Below are positions 24,281 through 38,000 of a stretch of 64,000 bases of DNA, piece by piece; positions within the stretch are counted from its first letter, which is position 1; the number at the start of each line of letters is the position of its first letter. Made by a program: the position numbers and the translations under genes. The stretch is from Antedon mediterranea (Eukaryota; Echinodermata; Crinoidea; Comatulida; Antedonidae): NCBI RefSeq assembly GCF_964355755.1, contig NC_092680.1, positions 7,107,001 through 7,171,000 on the forward strand, in the 5' to 3' direction. Below the pieces are notes generated by a model. The model saw nothing but the letters and a program-made list of their open reading frames with translations, was not told the origin of the DNA and searched no databases.

Positions 24281-25047
24281 TTTGGTGGTTTAAATCGTTG
24301 GTGGGGCTAGTTTGTTTGTGTGTGGGGGGGTTGGTTGTTGGCCCTTCTCTTCTCCAAACGACAAAATATAAAGGATGGTGATAGCAAGGGAGTTCGTGAT
24401 ATCTTTTTCTTTGTTTCAGTAATAAAATTAGATCTAGGCTAGCCTAGAATCTTCTTCGGTAAGGCCAAAAATAAAATGATTTCGTAACCTATGAAACTCT
24501 CTAAATAGGCTAGCCTAGGGGTAGGGCCAGGGCGGCCCAACTAAACTAGCCTAGGCCTCTCTAGGTAGGCTAGGCCGCCGCCTGGCCCTCTCTCCCAGCT
24601 AGGCTAGGCCTAATGTCTGGCCCTCTCCCAGCTAGGCCTAGGCCTACTGTCTGGCCTAGGCTACTGCTGGTAGCACATTGGTGTGCTATTGAACCACATT
24701 GAACCCCAATTACAATAATGAACCACATCGAACCCCATCATGACGATTCACATATTGAACCCCAATAATGATGAACCACACACCGAATCCCATCCATCCA
24801 ATGAACCAGGTCCGACGAATTACCCCCATACGATGAGTCATGCTACGTACTTGCAACAAGCGCTGTATTGAGTAAATCGGCCTCCAGTCTCAAACACGGG
24901 CCTCTGGCAGAAAATCTGGAGAAGAGATGATGATGAGTAAAGCCCTGGGTCCGTGTGGACTTGTTCAATGGGGTGCGGTGTAGTAAATCGCCAGACCACA
25001 AAATTAATATATTATTTCAATTCCAATTTGCAATGTAGGTTATCAAA
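24281..25047. other. Divergent intergenic region 5' of INTS14
   Basis: It contains a CTAGGCC cluster (24430-24670) and a degenerate tandem of GAACCACATTGAACCCCA-like words (about 24690-24800). The segment just before the INTS14 ATG is probably 5' UTR. A shared or bidirectional promoter is plausible from the head-to-head layout but no core promoter motif is clear. Confidence 0.4.
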
Positions 25048-28000
25048 ATGCCAACTGTTATTCTCCTTGATGTCTCTTTATCAATGACTAGAACTGCTAC
25101 AGATGTTGCTGGAGAAACGCTCTCAAGACGCCAGCTTGCGCACCATGGAATCTTGTCTCTCATTGATTATATAAGTAAAAATCAACGTCTTGAATTTGTG
25201 TCTTTAGTTGTCTTCTCATCATTGTATGAGATTGTTGTTCCATTCACAAGAAACTATGAAGAAATTGAGGTTTGTTTCTATTATACTATAGTGGTATATA
25301 TCCGGATATTATTGACTGGCTTAACACTAAATACTGTAGTTTAGTAAGCCCCCAGCCAAATTAAGCACCACAATTTATATTAAATCAACAACATAACATC
25401 TGCTTCTATCAGGAGTTGGTATGGTTTACAATGTACATCATAGAATGATTTCTATTAAGAAATTTGGCTGATAATATTGATAATGTGATGGCAAAAAAAA
25501 TAAAATATATATTTATCTAGCATGATTGATTGTTTAGACTGCTTTGGGAAAACTTGAAGATCATGATAAGACTTGTGTTGAGCCAGCTTTATCAGGGGTT
25601 CGAGAAATGGTATTGGATGAGTGGGGTGCTAATGCTACATGCCAGGTAAGACTCATTAATCTCTACTTATAGCACCTTGAAGTATGGAGACTCATGAAGC
25701 CGCAGCTTGTGTGTCCCTCATTACCTAACATTTGGACTGAACTTCCAGCATGGTCAGACATACAAATGTTTATTAATATTTATTTTTGTAATTTTATAAA
25801 AAAATATTTTTTATCTAGGTTGTGATGATAACAGATGGCAATGTTGGAGTAGGACAAGGGTCGTTGAAGTATTCTTTGCATAACTATTCCAAATCAGATA
25901 ATCGTTCATTTCCACTACCGTTCAACTTCCCAGCAAAACTCAATATTGTTCTCATTTCGAGTATTCCTGAGCTCCAACAAAAGAACACTCTTTCTATGTT
26001 TCAAAAACTTGTTGATATTAATAAAACCGGTGAAGTGTATGTGACGGATACTCCGTTGATCACGGCAAACGTGCAACAGACATTCACAAAAATGGCAACT
26101 GATAGTTATGCACCACATTACGCTAAGTTGCATTGTGGGAATATGCTGTCGTATGTAAAGCTACATCCTGCCCCATCTTCTGTGGAAGTAGAAATTGATC
26201 ACACAACAATTAAAAAGACAGTTTCTGATTCACTGCACATCTGTGGATTTCTTGACTCGACAGATGTTTCAAGCCCACCATCTACTGCCAGGCATCTAGT
26301 GCTGCCAGTGCCAAACAGAGGTTAGATTAATTTGTTATAAGTTGTATCCTGAAAAAGTGTACGATTGCTCTCTGAAAATAATGTTATAGATTTTGTCTCT
26401 TCTAATGCATCTGCCTGGCCATGACAGATTACATCTCATCAAGAAACTGTTTAGATATCTTGTACATGAACAAACAAATAAGAAAACATTCAGTAATTTT
26501 GAACTAGATTTTGTAGTCAAACCTCTCATTTTCTGCAGTAATACTGTACCCTAGTAATAGACTGCTAAAAACTCGTACTTTTTTCTCAATTTCTCATAGA
26601 GTTCAATAAAGTTGTGAGTGGAGCTGTTGACTCGGAAGATGCAAACAATTCAGAAGATGGCAAGACTCCATCCTTCTGTGTATTGTTGCATGGAAGCCTG
26701 AAAGTAGAGAATATGGTTGCTTTGGTACAAGTCAGGTATGTTGTTGTACAATTATTTTACTGCAGTTGCATGCAGGAAATGTTTTAACTTTATAACCTGT
26801 TAATGCAATTATTTAGCAAGCTTTTTTTCTTAGTTATTATACACACAGTGACTGCCTCATAAATGTTTACATTAAAACAACTAAAATCATTTTTTTCAGT
26901 TTACTGCATTTACTACAGTAGAATCCATAGCCTCTTAATAACAATAAAAATACAATTATATTATCACAGTAGTAATAGTAGTAGTAGTAGTCATTTTGAG
27001 TGAAGTTTGAAATCATTTGTATAATTTTGTGTTTGTTTTGTGCACTTTAAAGACAAATTTACAAATGTATGTTTTTTTCTTCCGTACAGTGAGGATTGGT
27101 ATGGAATGTTATATTCTTGGGCAGATAATAAGAAACGTTCAACACTAATGATGTCATTGTTTGAACCAGGAGACAATTCATTACCCTGGCTCGGCAAGTT
27201 TAGAAAATTAGGCCTAGCCAGAAGTAAGTTTTACAACCCATATCTATCATGAGTGTTCTAATCCCACAGTTTATTCTTTACATGACCTTTAACATTTGAT
27301 TCAAACTATTTCATTTAAAATTAATTTAAGTTTTATGTAAATTGTAAAGACAAAGTATACAAACAAAGTAGAATATATTTTGTACATAAGTACGTGAAGA
27401 GGTGAAAAATCCCAATTATCTCATTAAGATGCTTTAAGGCCAATTTACACAAATGAGCAGTAACTGTAAGTGGAAAACTGCGTAGCTTGTCCCACGTAGA
27501 ATAAGTATCTATCCTGAGCAGAAACCGCTCATCTGAAGCAGAAACCGTCCATCCGCAGTGTGTGTAAATGGTCATAAGGAATAACACTGTACATTGTATA
27601 TTTTTATTATGGTTACGTTGTCTGTTTAAATTTGCCTTTACTTGAAAAAAAAAAACACATTTGACAGCCTCTTTTGTTATCATGGCAGGTTTAGAGAATG
27701 ATCCATATGGTGAAGACGATAGCAAGACTCCTTTCCCATTGAATCCAACCACAAAGAAAAGCTACGCTACAAACCCAGTTGTATGGATAAAGCCTAGCGG
27801 TCTGCAAGCGGATGTTCAGAAAGTTTTACGATATGCTAGGAAGTTGCCGGAAAAAACAATCATTTTTTACAAAGTAGGTTACTCTATTTTATTTACTATT
27901 TTAAATAAATTATCTGATTTCTCAATAAGACAAGCAAAAATCAATCAATCAATCAATCAGAAAGGGACTTTTTTTATAAAGCTCTGTGTACACTATCAAA

Positions 28001-29271
28001 CTAGTTTGAAAAAAAAAGTGTGATGTGCCCAATATGTCAGTGATATGACATCATCGTGTCCATATATGGGCACATCACATTTTTTTTGTCATGTCAGAGA
28101 TTAAGAGCACTTGTGTTGACTTTGAGCAACCAAATGATTCTACTGTACCAGCGTTTGTACTGTGGGTTTCAATTGTATTTTATACAAGCACGAATGTGCA
28201 ATACTCGGGGTACAGCGAAAGAAGCTGTATACAGACGTATACAGTTAGAAAGTTAAAGAAAAATAGGTTTCGCCAGGGCTCGAACCGGGACCTTCTGCGT
28301 GTTAAGCAGACTTGACAACCACTATACTACGAAACCTCTTACATTGAAATTGTGGGTTACAGAAAGTTTTTTAATCCATTTAAATTACAAATAAATGGTA
28401 ATAAGCACAAAGCAAAATAAACATGTGTAAAAGTGATAATTATCGATTACACAAAATAAGTATTTTAAAAAATAATAATAAGATATACTGTGTATAATTA
28501 TCATATTGCGTATACAGTACTTTTCACCATAAAGTTTAAAAAAAAAGGTTTAGCCCGGGCTCGAACCAGGTACCTTCTGCGTATTGAGCAAACGTGATAA
28601 CCACTACGCCAAGAAGCCGCATATAACCATATAACTACATAACGCTGTGGTGTGTGTCACACATTGTGGATTCTTAATTAAACAAATTAATTAACAAAAA
28701 ATAAAAAATCCGGCTCTATAGCTTTGAGGACATGTCCATGTAGTATGTTCATGCCAAATCCCAGCTCAATACTACAACTAATAAGGGAGGAGTAGTACTT
28801 TAAAAATCGCACTTTTTACTCAATAGTGTCCAGATGGTGGAGGAGAAAATGAGTAAGTACTAGACTCGGGTACCCCGAGTAAAAAACTTAATAGTTGATT
28901 TCAAGTACTGTATTTATAATTTGTATAATATCACAGTCTCAAATGTACGTTTTATGGTAAATTATGATAAAAAGAGAGAATCCATACACTACCTAAGTAC
29001 CTTTGAGTACCTTTCATAAACTTTCATATTTTTGTTATTTTTATAGGAGTTAAACAGACTACGAAAAGCAGCTCTATCTTTTGGTATGATTGAATTACTA
29101 CAAGGATTATCTCGAATCATGGATCGGGAATGCCGGTTACTACCGGGAACGGCACATCCCGATGCTCTTCTCCAACTTACTCATGCATCAAAGGCTTTGA
29201 GAATGGCTATCGATCGCGGAATATCATATGAAATTGTTCCTCTCACAACAAACTTTGCAAAAAACACTTGA
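25048..29271 (+). CDS. INTS14: Integrator complex subunit 14 (VWA9)
   Basis: Subunit of the Integrator complex, which cleaves snRNA 3' ends and attenuates transcription at Pol II genes. Exons: 25048-25269, 25538-25645, 25819-26320, 26600-26735, 27090-27223, 27689-27873, 29047-29271. All junctions are in phase, for 503 residues (the human protein has about 518). It starts MPTVILLDVSLSMT, a von Willebrand A domain with the DxSxS metal-site form. Further family blocks include LEFVSLVVFSSLYE, FCVLLHGSLKVE, LMMSLFEPG, WIKPSGLQ, ARKLPEKT and the C-terminal ELNRLRKAAL and TAHPDALLQLTHA. The long last intron carries a family A MITE and two tRNA-Val-like sequences. A poly(A) hexamer is at 29292. No frameshift or lost block seen. 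Confidence 0.97.
27979..28090. mobile_element. Fold-back MITE family A, copy 6 (right arm lost)
   Basis: It begins AAGCTCTGTGTACACTATCA and contains GATGTGCCC and the inverted GGGCACATCACATTTTTTTT, but the terminal TAGTGTAGACAGAGCT arm is missing. It lies in the last INTS14 intron. Confidence 0.8.
28266..28336 (-). tRNA. tRNA-Val-like (anticodon AAC), possibly degenerate
   Basis: The minus strand reads a 7-bp acceptor stem GGTTTCG/CGAAACC and an anticodon stem TCTGC/GCAGA around loop TTAACAC (anticodon AAC). The B box is GGTTCGAGCC. A T run (28259-28263) just downstream suits Pol III termination. The D stem pairs poorly and the T stem has one mismatch, so it may be a decayed gene or a SINE progenitor. 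Antisense within the last INTS14 intron. Confidence 0.65.
28547..28618 (-). pseudogene. tRNA-Val-like pseudogene
   Basis: The minus strand has GCGTAGTGGTTATCACG and GGTTCGAGCCC, as in tRNA-Val. The acceptor ends GGCTTCT and CTAAACC do not pair, and the anticodon loop TCAATAC would give AAT. T and anticodon stems still form. It is about 210 bp from the better tRNA-Val-like copy, so this may be a local duplicate that decayed. Confidence 0.6.
28935..29010. mobile_element. Fragment related to the TTAA element at 44501-45134
   Basis: The words AAATGTACGTTTTATGGTAA, ATTATGATAAAAAG and CACTACCTAAGTA occur in the same order here and around 44594-44654. This is a broken copy of that element's interior in the last INTS14 intron. 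Confidence 0.6.
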
Positions 29272-29291
29272 AACTGTCATGCAAAAACAGT

Positions 29292-29297
29292 AATAAA
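29292..29297 (+). terminator. Poly(A) signal of INTS14
   Basis: AATAAA 20 bases after the INTS14 stop codon. A second AATAAA follows near 29349, so the 3' UTR is likely short. Confidence 0.6.
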
Positions 29298-32056
29298 AAC
29301 GCAATTGTTTTAATGGATAGTATTGGATGTACATCTGATTTGATCATAATAAAAAAATTGTTTATTAAAGTTTATTTATTACCCCACATCAGAGAGTAAA
29401 CAAGTTATAATACTAGAGGGTGCACTCCCTGTGCAATTTGTGTTAAAAATATATTAATAGTATTACTGTACTTAAATAATTTCAATTCGCTTATTCCGAA
29501 TGTAAAAACAATGAATTGAGGGAAAATGTTTTTTTAGAGTGCATTTTATAATAAATACAATATTACTGGAAAGTGACTTATTTTTTGTTTTAATCTTGAT
29601 TTAATATTATTGTACTGTATCATGCCATTAAACTAATAACAGCAACACGCACTCCACAAAAGACATGCATCAAAAATGTACTTTACTATTTGTATAATTA
29701 GCTAGATACCCACATTACTGAGAACACCTGTGAGTAATGTGCTGGCAGGTCTGTGCACCTTAAACTGCTGGTAAACGGAATGAATGCATATCTCCACAAT
29801 CATGGTAAATTGTCTAAAAATAGTTTATTCAAATGTTTACAGATGATACAAGGTTTAAATAACAATTTCAAAAGGATAAAACAAGATGGGATACAGAGAA
29901 AACTTTTGGTCACTTTTGACAAAAAATGTACTTTTATGTATTTAAAAAAACTGGAAATATGTTAATTATATTTACAAGTTTAGGTTATTGCTTGTACATA
30001 GTATATTGGACAATTTATAAAATACTAACAATGTAAATGAATACCAAAATAATTAAGTTTTAATTTGTATTTAAGTTTATGCTTTCAAGGTAAAAGTATA
30101 TACAAATCAGCTTACTGTATGAGAATATATTGTAATTGCAGTATTTTAAAAATGAATAACAATCTATAAATTACAACTTATAATAATTAAATATCTATAT
30201 AATAGAACACATGGAGACTTCCCTGAATAAGAGTTGGCAGTATATCTCCTCTTTAATCTATCCCAAGGGTGGAGTTCTACTGTGATTTTACCACTGAATG
30301 ATTATAAGAGAGTGGTCACTGAAAAATTATCGTCTAAACCATTTACATTCAGTAAATATAATAAAATATATATTATTTATACATACAATAAAAGTAAATT
30401 TACATCTACATGCAAGAGCATTAATTGGAACACAATGTTCACCCTGTTAAATTCCCATGTTATGTAGTTACCCAAGAATACATAATCAAATATTCATAGA
30501 TATATTGTTATACTTCCTAAATGAGTACACTGTACCAACAGCCAAATTCTAGCAGTAAGTTTACAGTAAGTTTGCATACAGGAGATGAAGAAGTTAATTT
30601 AACATATGAACGTGTATTTCGCCCATGTTGACCTTTGCGGTCTGCTAAATTATCCCAAAAGAAAGCTCGCTATTGTATTTATAAGTTAATGTTAGTACTG
30701 GACAAAAATCATGCCTTTTTGGGCTGGTAAAACCCTACACCAGGGATTTGTTCATTTGCCTACACTAGACAATTTGGCCTAGTAGTAGTACTAGGCCTAC
30801 CCGTCATTTTCTCATTAACAACATTTGCTATACAGTACAGTACTATAGTTTATCAATAATATATTACAATACAGTAGTTTCTTTTAAGCTATTTGAGTGG
30901 GTATGGTAATTATTCTAAATTTTGTGTAAAAATACAATCATTTATACAGTGGTCAAAGGTTTAAATTTTACAAGTCTTTTAGAAATATATACACAATATG
31001 AATGAGAAACTAACATATTCAACTCAAGTAACCAACTTCAAAGGTTTCAATTATACAAATACACTGTACTAATAAGGTGCTTTAGACCTAGGAATAGAAC
31101 AGGGACACATTTAAAGGTTTGGTACAAATACTGTACACTGTGATAATGGACATTTTCCACTGTAGTAAAGCAAGGTTGGCTATTTTATTATGAGTATATT
31201 TTAAGTGATTTATTGAGGCATTATCTTTGGATTTTCTGTGTGCTATATTAATCATCTGCATAGATTTAATTTCATTGCTTGTGAATTAATAATCTTGCTA
31301 TCAGCATAACATGTATTAAGTCATGTTCAACAATAACTTCCAAATTTAGAATGTTAATACTGTAGTATTGACAAAGGTAGTACAGGAATAGTATAAAGGT
31401 TGAAGGTTAAAGGTTATCTAATATGAGGAATAGGATTATGAAATAAATCTTTGGTTGAACATGCAAAACAGAAATATGCATGACAAAATACTGTTGAAAA
31501 CATTTGACCAATTACTGATAGTTCCCGGACGCACAGCTACTTTATAGTAGTTAATTACTAAATGCCTATTTATCATTTCAATACCTTATTTTTACACATA
31601 TATCTCATGGTGGTTGGTAGTGATCCCAATAAGTCTTTAAAATATTCTGGGTTACAACTAATAGCAAGGTGGTCACATCAACATCAACCAATTAGTGACT
31701 GTGAATTATAATGTAATTCTGTGACGTTATACTGGTATTCAATTGTTTCACAGTCATCTTTTACACATATTACTTGCATATTGTCGTCACATTTGCTTAA
31801 AACTGTTACCAAGTTAAAAATGTCTGACTAAAAAAGGTGTAAGTGCAAGATATAAGTACTGAAGTAATGATACAAGGAATTAAAGGCAAGGAAGTAAAAG
31901 ACAGAAAATACTGTAATATATAGAATATTTCAAATGTTTTCAAGGCACAAATATGAAGTATAAGGTTTGACAGTAGTTAATTATCACAATATATATAGCA
32001 ATTGTATGTTTAGAAACAAAAGTCGACACAAAATAAATAATCATAGTATCAATCAA
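29298..32056. other. Spacer between convergent INTS14 and OTUD7 genes
   Basis: AT-rich sequence with no supported gene. A weak family D repeat is at 30202-30260. The right part is likely the 3' UTR of the minus-strand OTUD7 gene; AATAAA on the minus strand occurs near 31205-31210. Short ORFs here lack splice or family support. Confidence 0.45.
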
Positions 32057-35000
32057 CTATCTGTCCATCATCCTTTTCTTAAAACATTGTGAACAAAAAA
32101 AGTCATGTTCTTCTTGTCCATAAAATATACATCCTGGTGTCCTGCACTCTCTCAATCCTAATGGAGCAGATGTAACGCTTTTATACCCAGGGTTACTGCG
32201 TAGTCTATCGGTATTACCAGTTCTTATATCATAGCTTCTGGGCTGACCTTTGCCTGGTTGACCTTTGAACTGTACTTGGTCAAACACTTGTGGATTTAGG
32301 TCATCCTGCACACGGTTTCTGTTGAAATGCGGTGGTGGACGTGGATTTGACCGTCCTCCTTCGTAATGATGCCCTGGATTTCTAGCTGGAATCGGCCGGT
32401 CAAAGGATGGCCGATTTTGTTGTCTATATCCGTCATTAGGGGAATGTTGATTTGATTTTAATGCAGCGAGGTACTTTTCTACCTTTGAATATCTGTTATA
32501 ACCACCTCTCATGATGGGATTTTGTGGGCTTTTCATCACTGGATTTTGTGGCGGAACGACGGGGCCTCTATATTTCCTTCTATCAATCGGTGGTGTTACA
32601 CTACCACCATTTAAATAACGGTTTTCATGCGCTTGCATTTTTGCACGATCTCGTTTTTGCTTCCTCAACAAATCTTCTTCCATTTTGCGAGTATGTTCTT
32701 CTAAATAACGTTCTTGTGCACGTTCTAAATAATTTGCTATCATCTTTTGTTGAATGTCTGTGCGTTTATCATTCAACTTAGCAGCAACAATTATTGTTTT
32801 ATCATCTAAATCTGGAACCATTATTTGGTCGACACGCTCCGACTGTTGGCTAGCATTCGATGCCGTTTCTTTAAGAGTTTTCTTTTTTGGTTTGATATCA
32901 AACAAATTTAACTGTCTTAATCGTTTTCCTAAACCCTTTTTTTCTTTACCCTTTTTCACTTTTGCATACAATGGCTGCTCAGCACTATTATTTGAGTTTT
33001 CATCAGACGGAGTCCTCCGTAATTTTCCCTCCTCCTCTCCATACAAACTGGAATTTCCAGCCACTCCAGGAATTGGTACCCGAATGAGGTCGAGGTATCG
33101 GTGAAGAATATCAAGTTTTTCCGAATCTGATAACGAGAAGCGTTTAGATTGGTATGTGTTAGCGTTCTCATCTTTGGTCCATTTATAATTTGGTCCTGGA
33201 TCAATACTGAAGTGTATTGGTAATAATTGATGATCACAATCGGTAACAGGCACAGCAACTAAAAGAGAAAAAAACAATCAGTTTGTTTGCCTGACATTTC
33301 ACAATGCCTAAATGTTCCCATTTCAGGTTATTAATGGATGGTGGGTAGAGTTGTAATGGCCAATATGGTGATGGTGATGAATAGATACAGTATTTTGAAT
33401 GGACATTGATTTAATAGATATTTACATATATTGTGGTAGGAATTTGTTTATACTGAAACCTAACCCCTAAAGGGAACCGCAGTTCTTATGTTGTGGGAAG
33501 TGGTAAATAATACGGGATTGAGTTAATCTTGACAGTATGTGTACTGCTGTGTATGTTTTGTTGTAGCTTGTGTTGTCATGATTTTATACTGAAAAATGTA
33601 CTACTACTAGTACTATACTGGATATTTTCCTAATACAGTCGAATCCCTCAATACCAGATACTCTCTGAAAACCAGAAATTATCCCAATGCCCGACTTTTC
33701 TCAAGGTTCAAAAGGTCCATAATTCATTTTCATTCCGAATGCTAGACTTTCCAGAAAACTAGACATCTTTGGTCAGCCCAAAGGTGTCCGGTATTTGGAG
33801 AGTTGACTGTAATTAATAAATTAATTATTATAGAGCGTTGTTTATTTTAATAACCTAAATATTTTGGTTATTTTATTTAATAAAATACATATGTTATTTT
33901 TTTAGGATAAAATAGATAGATACAAACCTGGCAAATTAACTTCTTGAAGTCGTCTCTCGCCATGATTAGCTTCTTTATCAATATCCATTGGAACCAATGC
34001 TGAAAAATGTGCTGCGTCATATGTAAGCACTAGAGGTGTACGATGGCACTCTGAATTCATTGACTCTAGAGGGAGGTAGATACCACCAAACGGAATTGGA
34101 GCAAATGCTTCTCCCTTCGCATTTCTAAGTACTGTATCAGCTACAATAATGATTGGTCGCTTGATTACATGTGCAAGAACAAAGACGTGAAACTCCTCCA
34201 GACTCTCATATATCTCTTCGAAATCATCAAACTTTGAAGATTCAATATCTTCAGCTAAAGCTGTTAAACCGCTGGATAATTAAGAAGAAAAATGACTATT
34301 ATTGCATTTTATCATTATAATTGTAAAAAAATACATTTTTACCTATATGCACATCAATTCAATGTTTACTTTAATCTAATAATTCTGTACATTATGCAAA
34401 TCTCGAAGTCAATATTGGCCAAGTCACATCCAATAAGGTAAAGATTTTAAAATTTGAGTCAATTATAATTTGAATAACTACTGCAACGGCAGGGAGCTAA
34501 GGTAATTGGTCAGATGTTTTGTCCTAAATTACATAAACTGTACAGTATTTAATATTAAGTACATATCAAAGCAAAACTTTGGGTGGAATTTGAACCCACG
34601 ACCTCCAGATCACTGGCCTCCAGTCCAGTGACTGGTGATGTTGAACCATGTTGCTGGTCAAACCTAACCTTGATGTACAAGAGCTTAATCACAAGAATAG
34701 TACACTCAGCAAATTCCTATTTATTACTTATGAATTTTGCCTGTGGTATGAGATAAGACTTTTGACAAGGTCTTAGAACTTTAATCTGAGAATGGCTTAA
34801 GTCTAGCAAAAGCCTCCTTATATTACAGTCCGCCGCCTTAGGGCTAAAAAGAGTTTAATGTGAACCAGGTTGCTTGACCAATGCCGGTTTTTTTTACTCA
34901 TAATAAAACCAGTTTTTCTCATTTTGGTGATGGAGACTCAAGGTTTTTAAAACAGAATATTTGTGTGTTTTTTTTTGTAATGACATAATTTCTGTTGGCT

Positions 35001-38000
35001 AAAAGAAAAATTACCATTCCTTCAAATTACGGTATTAAAACTGTATTCTCTTGATTAGTAGCTAAATAGACCCTAAAATAGTAATTTAGTACAGCAGTTA
35101 CCCTCCTCCTGCTGAGCGTGATGGTGGTGGGATGTAGTCTCTATTAGCATTACGAGGTTTAGCTGATGCTAATTTCAGCAGATGCCGCCATTCTTCCTCC
35201 CATTCCTCTTCTGAGAATACCAAACCAGACTATATGTTTAAGAAAATCATGAAAATAATTTCATAGAGTTAAAATTAGGTTATTATTAATTATTATTATT
35301 TAATTAAATTTAGTAAAAAAAAGAGTCCTGGGTTCAAGCCCAATTAGTGTAAGGATTTTGACAAATTATAACTCCACCCTCAAAGACTTTGTTTATGTAG
35401 AGCATCTTGTCTATATGTTTGTCTTTGCCACCTTTAAGAAGGATAAGTGAATGAATTTGCTTAAATGGTTATCCTTGATAATTTGCCTAAATATTATAAA
35501 AAAAAAATATTTTCTGAATGTTGCATTTAAACAAAACACTGAACATAGACAAGTAAAGATCTGTCTACACAATCAAAGTTTATGTGACAAAAAAAATGTG
35601 ATGTGCCCATGTATATGGACATGATGATGTCATAGCACTACCATATTTAGTAATATCACTACCATATTTGGGCACATCTTTTGGTAGTGTAGACAGTGAT
35701 TCAGAATTATGTTTTTATAAGCTACCTCTTTATTAGTTTGCATCTGTTGCCATCTCCATCTACGCTTTAACTTCTGCATAAACCTAGAATCCTGATTGTC
35801 AGTCAGTGCTTTGTATAATGACTTCCTTAAGGTTAACAGACGATCATGGAAGCCCCACATACCTAATACAAACAAATCATTAACATATAAACTCAATATA
35901 GCAGGCTTTATGTGACAAAAAAAATGTGATATGCCCATATATGGACATGATGATGTCATATCACTACGATATTTGGGCATATCGCTACCATATTTGGGCA
36001 CACCACACATTTTTTGTTAAACTAGTTTGATAGTGTAGACAGAGCTTAACACATCAAATTGTTCACAATCTTGATAAACCTTGAATTTAATGTTTGAAAC
36101 ATATCATCATAGTGGAAGCCCAGATCTACTGTAAAACATATCATCATAGTGGAAGCCCAGATCTACTGTAAAACATATCATCATAGTGGAAGCCCAGATC
36201 TACTGTAAAACATATCATCATAGTGGAAGCCCAGATCTACTGTAAAACATATCATCATAGTGGAAGCCCAGATCTACTGTAAAACATATCATCATAGTGG
36301 AAGCCCAGATCTACTGTAAAACATATCATCATAGTGGAAGCCCAGATCTACTGTAAAACATATCATCATAGTGGAAGCCCAGATCTACTGTAAAACATAT
36401 CATCATAGTGGAAGCCCAGATCTACTGTAAAACATATCATCATAGTGGAAGCCCAGATCTACTGTAAAACATATCATCATAGTGGAAGCCCAGATCTACT
36501 GTAAAACATATCATCATAGTGGAAGCCCAGATCTACTGTAAAACATATCATCACAGTGGAAGCCCAGATCTACTGTAAAACATATCATCATAGTGGAAGC
36601 CCAGATCTACTGTAAAACATATCATCATAGTGGAAGCCCAGATCTACTGTAAAACATATCATCACAGTGGAAGCCCAGATCTACTGTAAAACATATCATC
36701 ATAGTGGAAGCCCAGGTCTACTGTAAAACATATCATCATAGTGGAAGCCCAGATCTACTGTAAAACATGAAGTGTGTAGAAACCCTCTATATTCTGGATT
36801 CTTTGTATTTTCTCAAAATTTAGAGAGGAGAGGTAAGGTGAAAACAAATTATTGAATCCTTCTTTGGCACCTAGCCACCATATATTTATATAATATAATA
36901 CTACTGCACTTTACTGCACAAAAATTAATATTTCTAGTACATCACTAGGCAGTTTAAAATGTCTTCTATATTAATATAACATATTGATGTATAAATAGTG
37001 AATGTATATTTTTAAATCAAGTCTCTGTTTCAAACTCTGGCAGACAATAAAACACAAGTGTTTAGTATGTAGACTAAAACAGTAGCTTACCAAGAGAGGC
37101 AGCATGCAACAGACAGTTACCATCTCCTGTTGTTGCCATTGGCCACAATACCTGCAGGATGCCTAACCACCAATTTAGACGTTCTGTAAAAAGATAGAGA
37201 AGTACAGTAAGTAAGCCGTTGCATTACATAAAGAAAATATACCTAATACCACACAATATATTGCTAGTGTGCTCACATCATTATATATAGATTTCTATTA
37301 TTATATAGATGGTATAACAACAAAACCCTAATAATGTAATAAATTTAAAGTACATTAATAAAAAAAAAAAGCAATTAATGACCAAAATATTATTATCATT
37401 GCATAAAATACTCATTTAAAAAGAAAAAAAAACACATTTTCATTGTAAAAATCTTCAATGTCTGGCCAAAATCATCTTATTTGTCTTTAAAAATGCAAAT
37501 TACCAGATTTACAAAATCGCCTAAACCATTGGTAGATTTAACACATAACATTTTTGCATTTTTTTTCAAAAAATTATATTATTATTTTCATTATAATTAT
37601 TTCATTATTATAATTCTATCTGAATTAAAATCTATTCACAATGTAGTTCTAAATTTTAAAACATAATCTTTTTAATGCTCAAACTCAATTTATCATTTCT
37701 TAAATTAATCTATCCGTATTCATACCATACACAACAAATTGTTTTTCAATCTATTAAACTGAACATTTAAAACAAACTTACTTTTTTAGATCCATTCACA
37801 ACCACAAACAACAAAATTTATTTTATGCCAGTCATTTTTATACACGTACTGTATGAGCACATACTGTACATAACTGAACTATTGCATATTTATTTTACAA
37901 CAGTAAAAACAATCTGTATTGATCATATGCTTTTCCATTGATGTGTTGTCAATATTTTATCAGTTACAATCACTCATAAAAGGATGGAGCCTATCCTAAC

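Noticed and set aside
32524-33104. Plus-strand ORFs of 85 and 116 codons
   Set aside because: Antisense shadows of the large OTUD7 last exon.
36094-36768. Possible CRISPR array
   Set aside because: Units are directly adjacent 36-bp repeats without unique spacers, in a eukaryotic intron.
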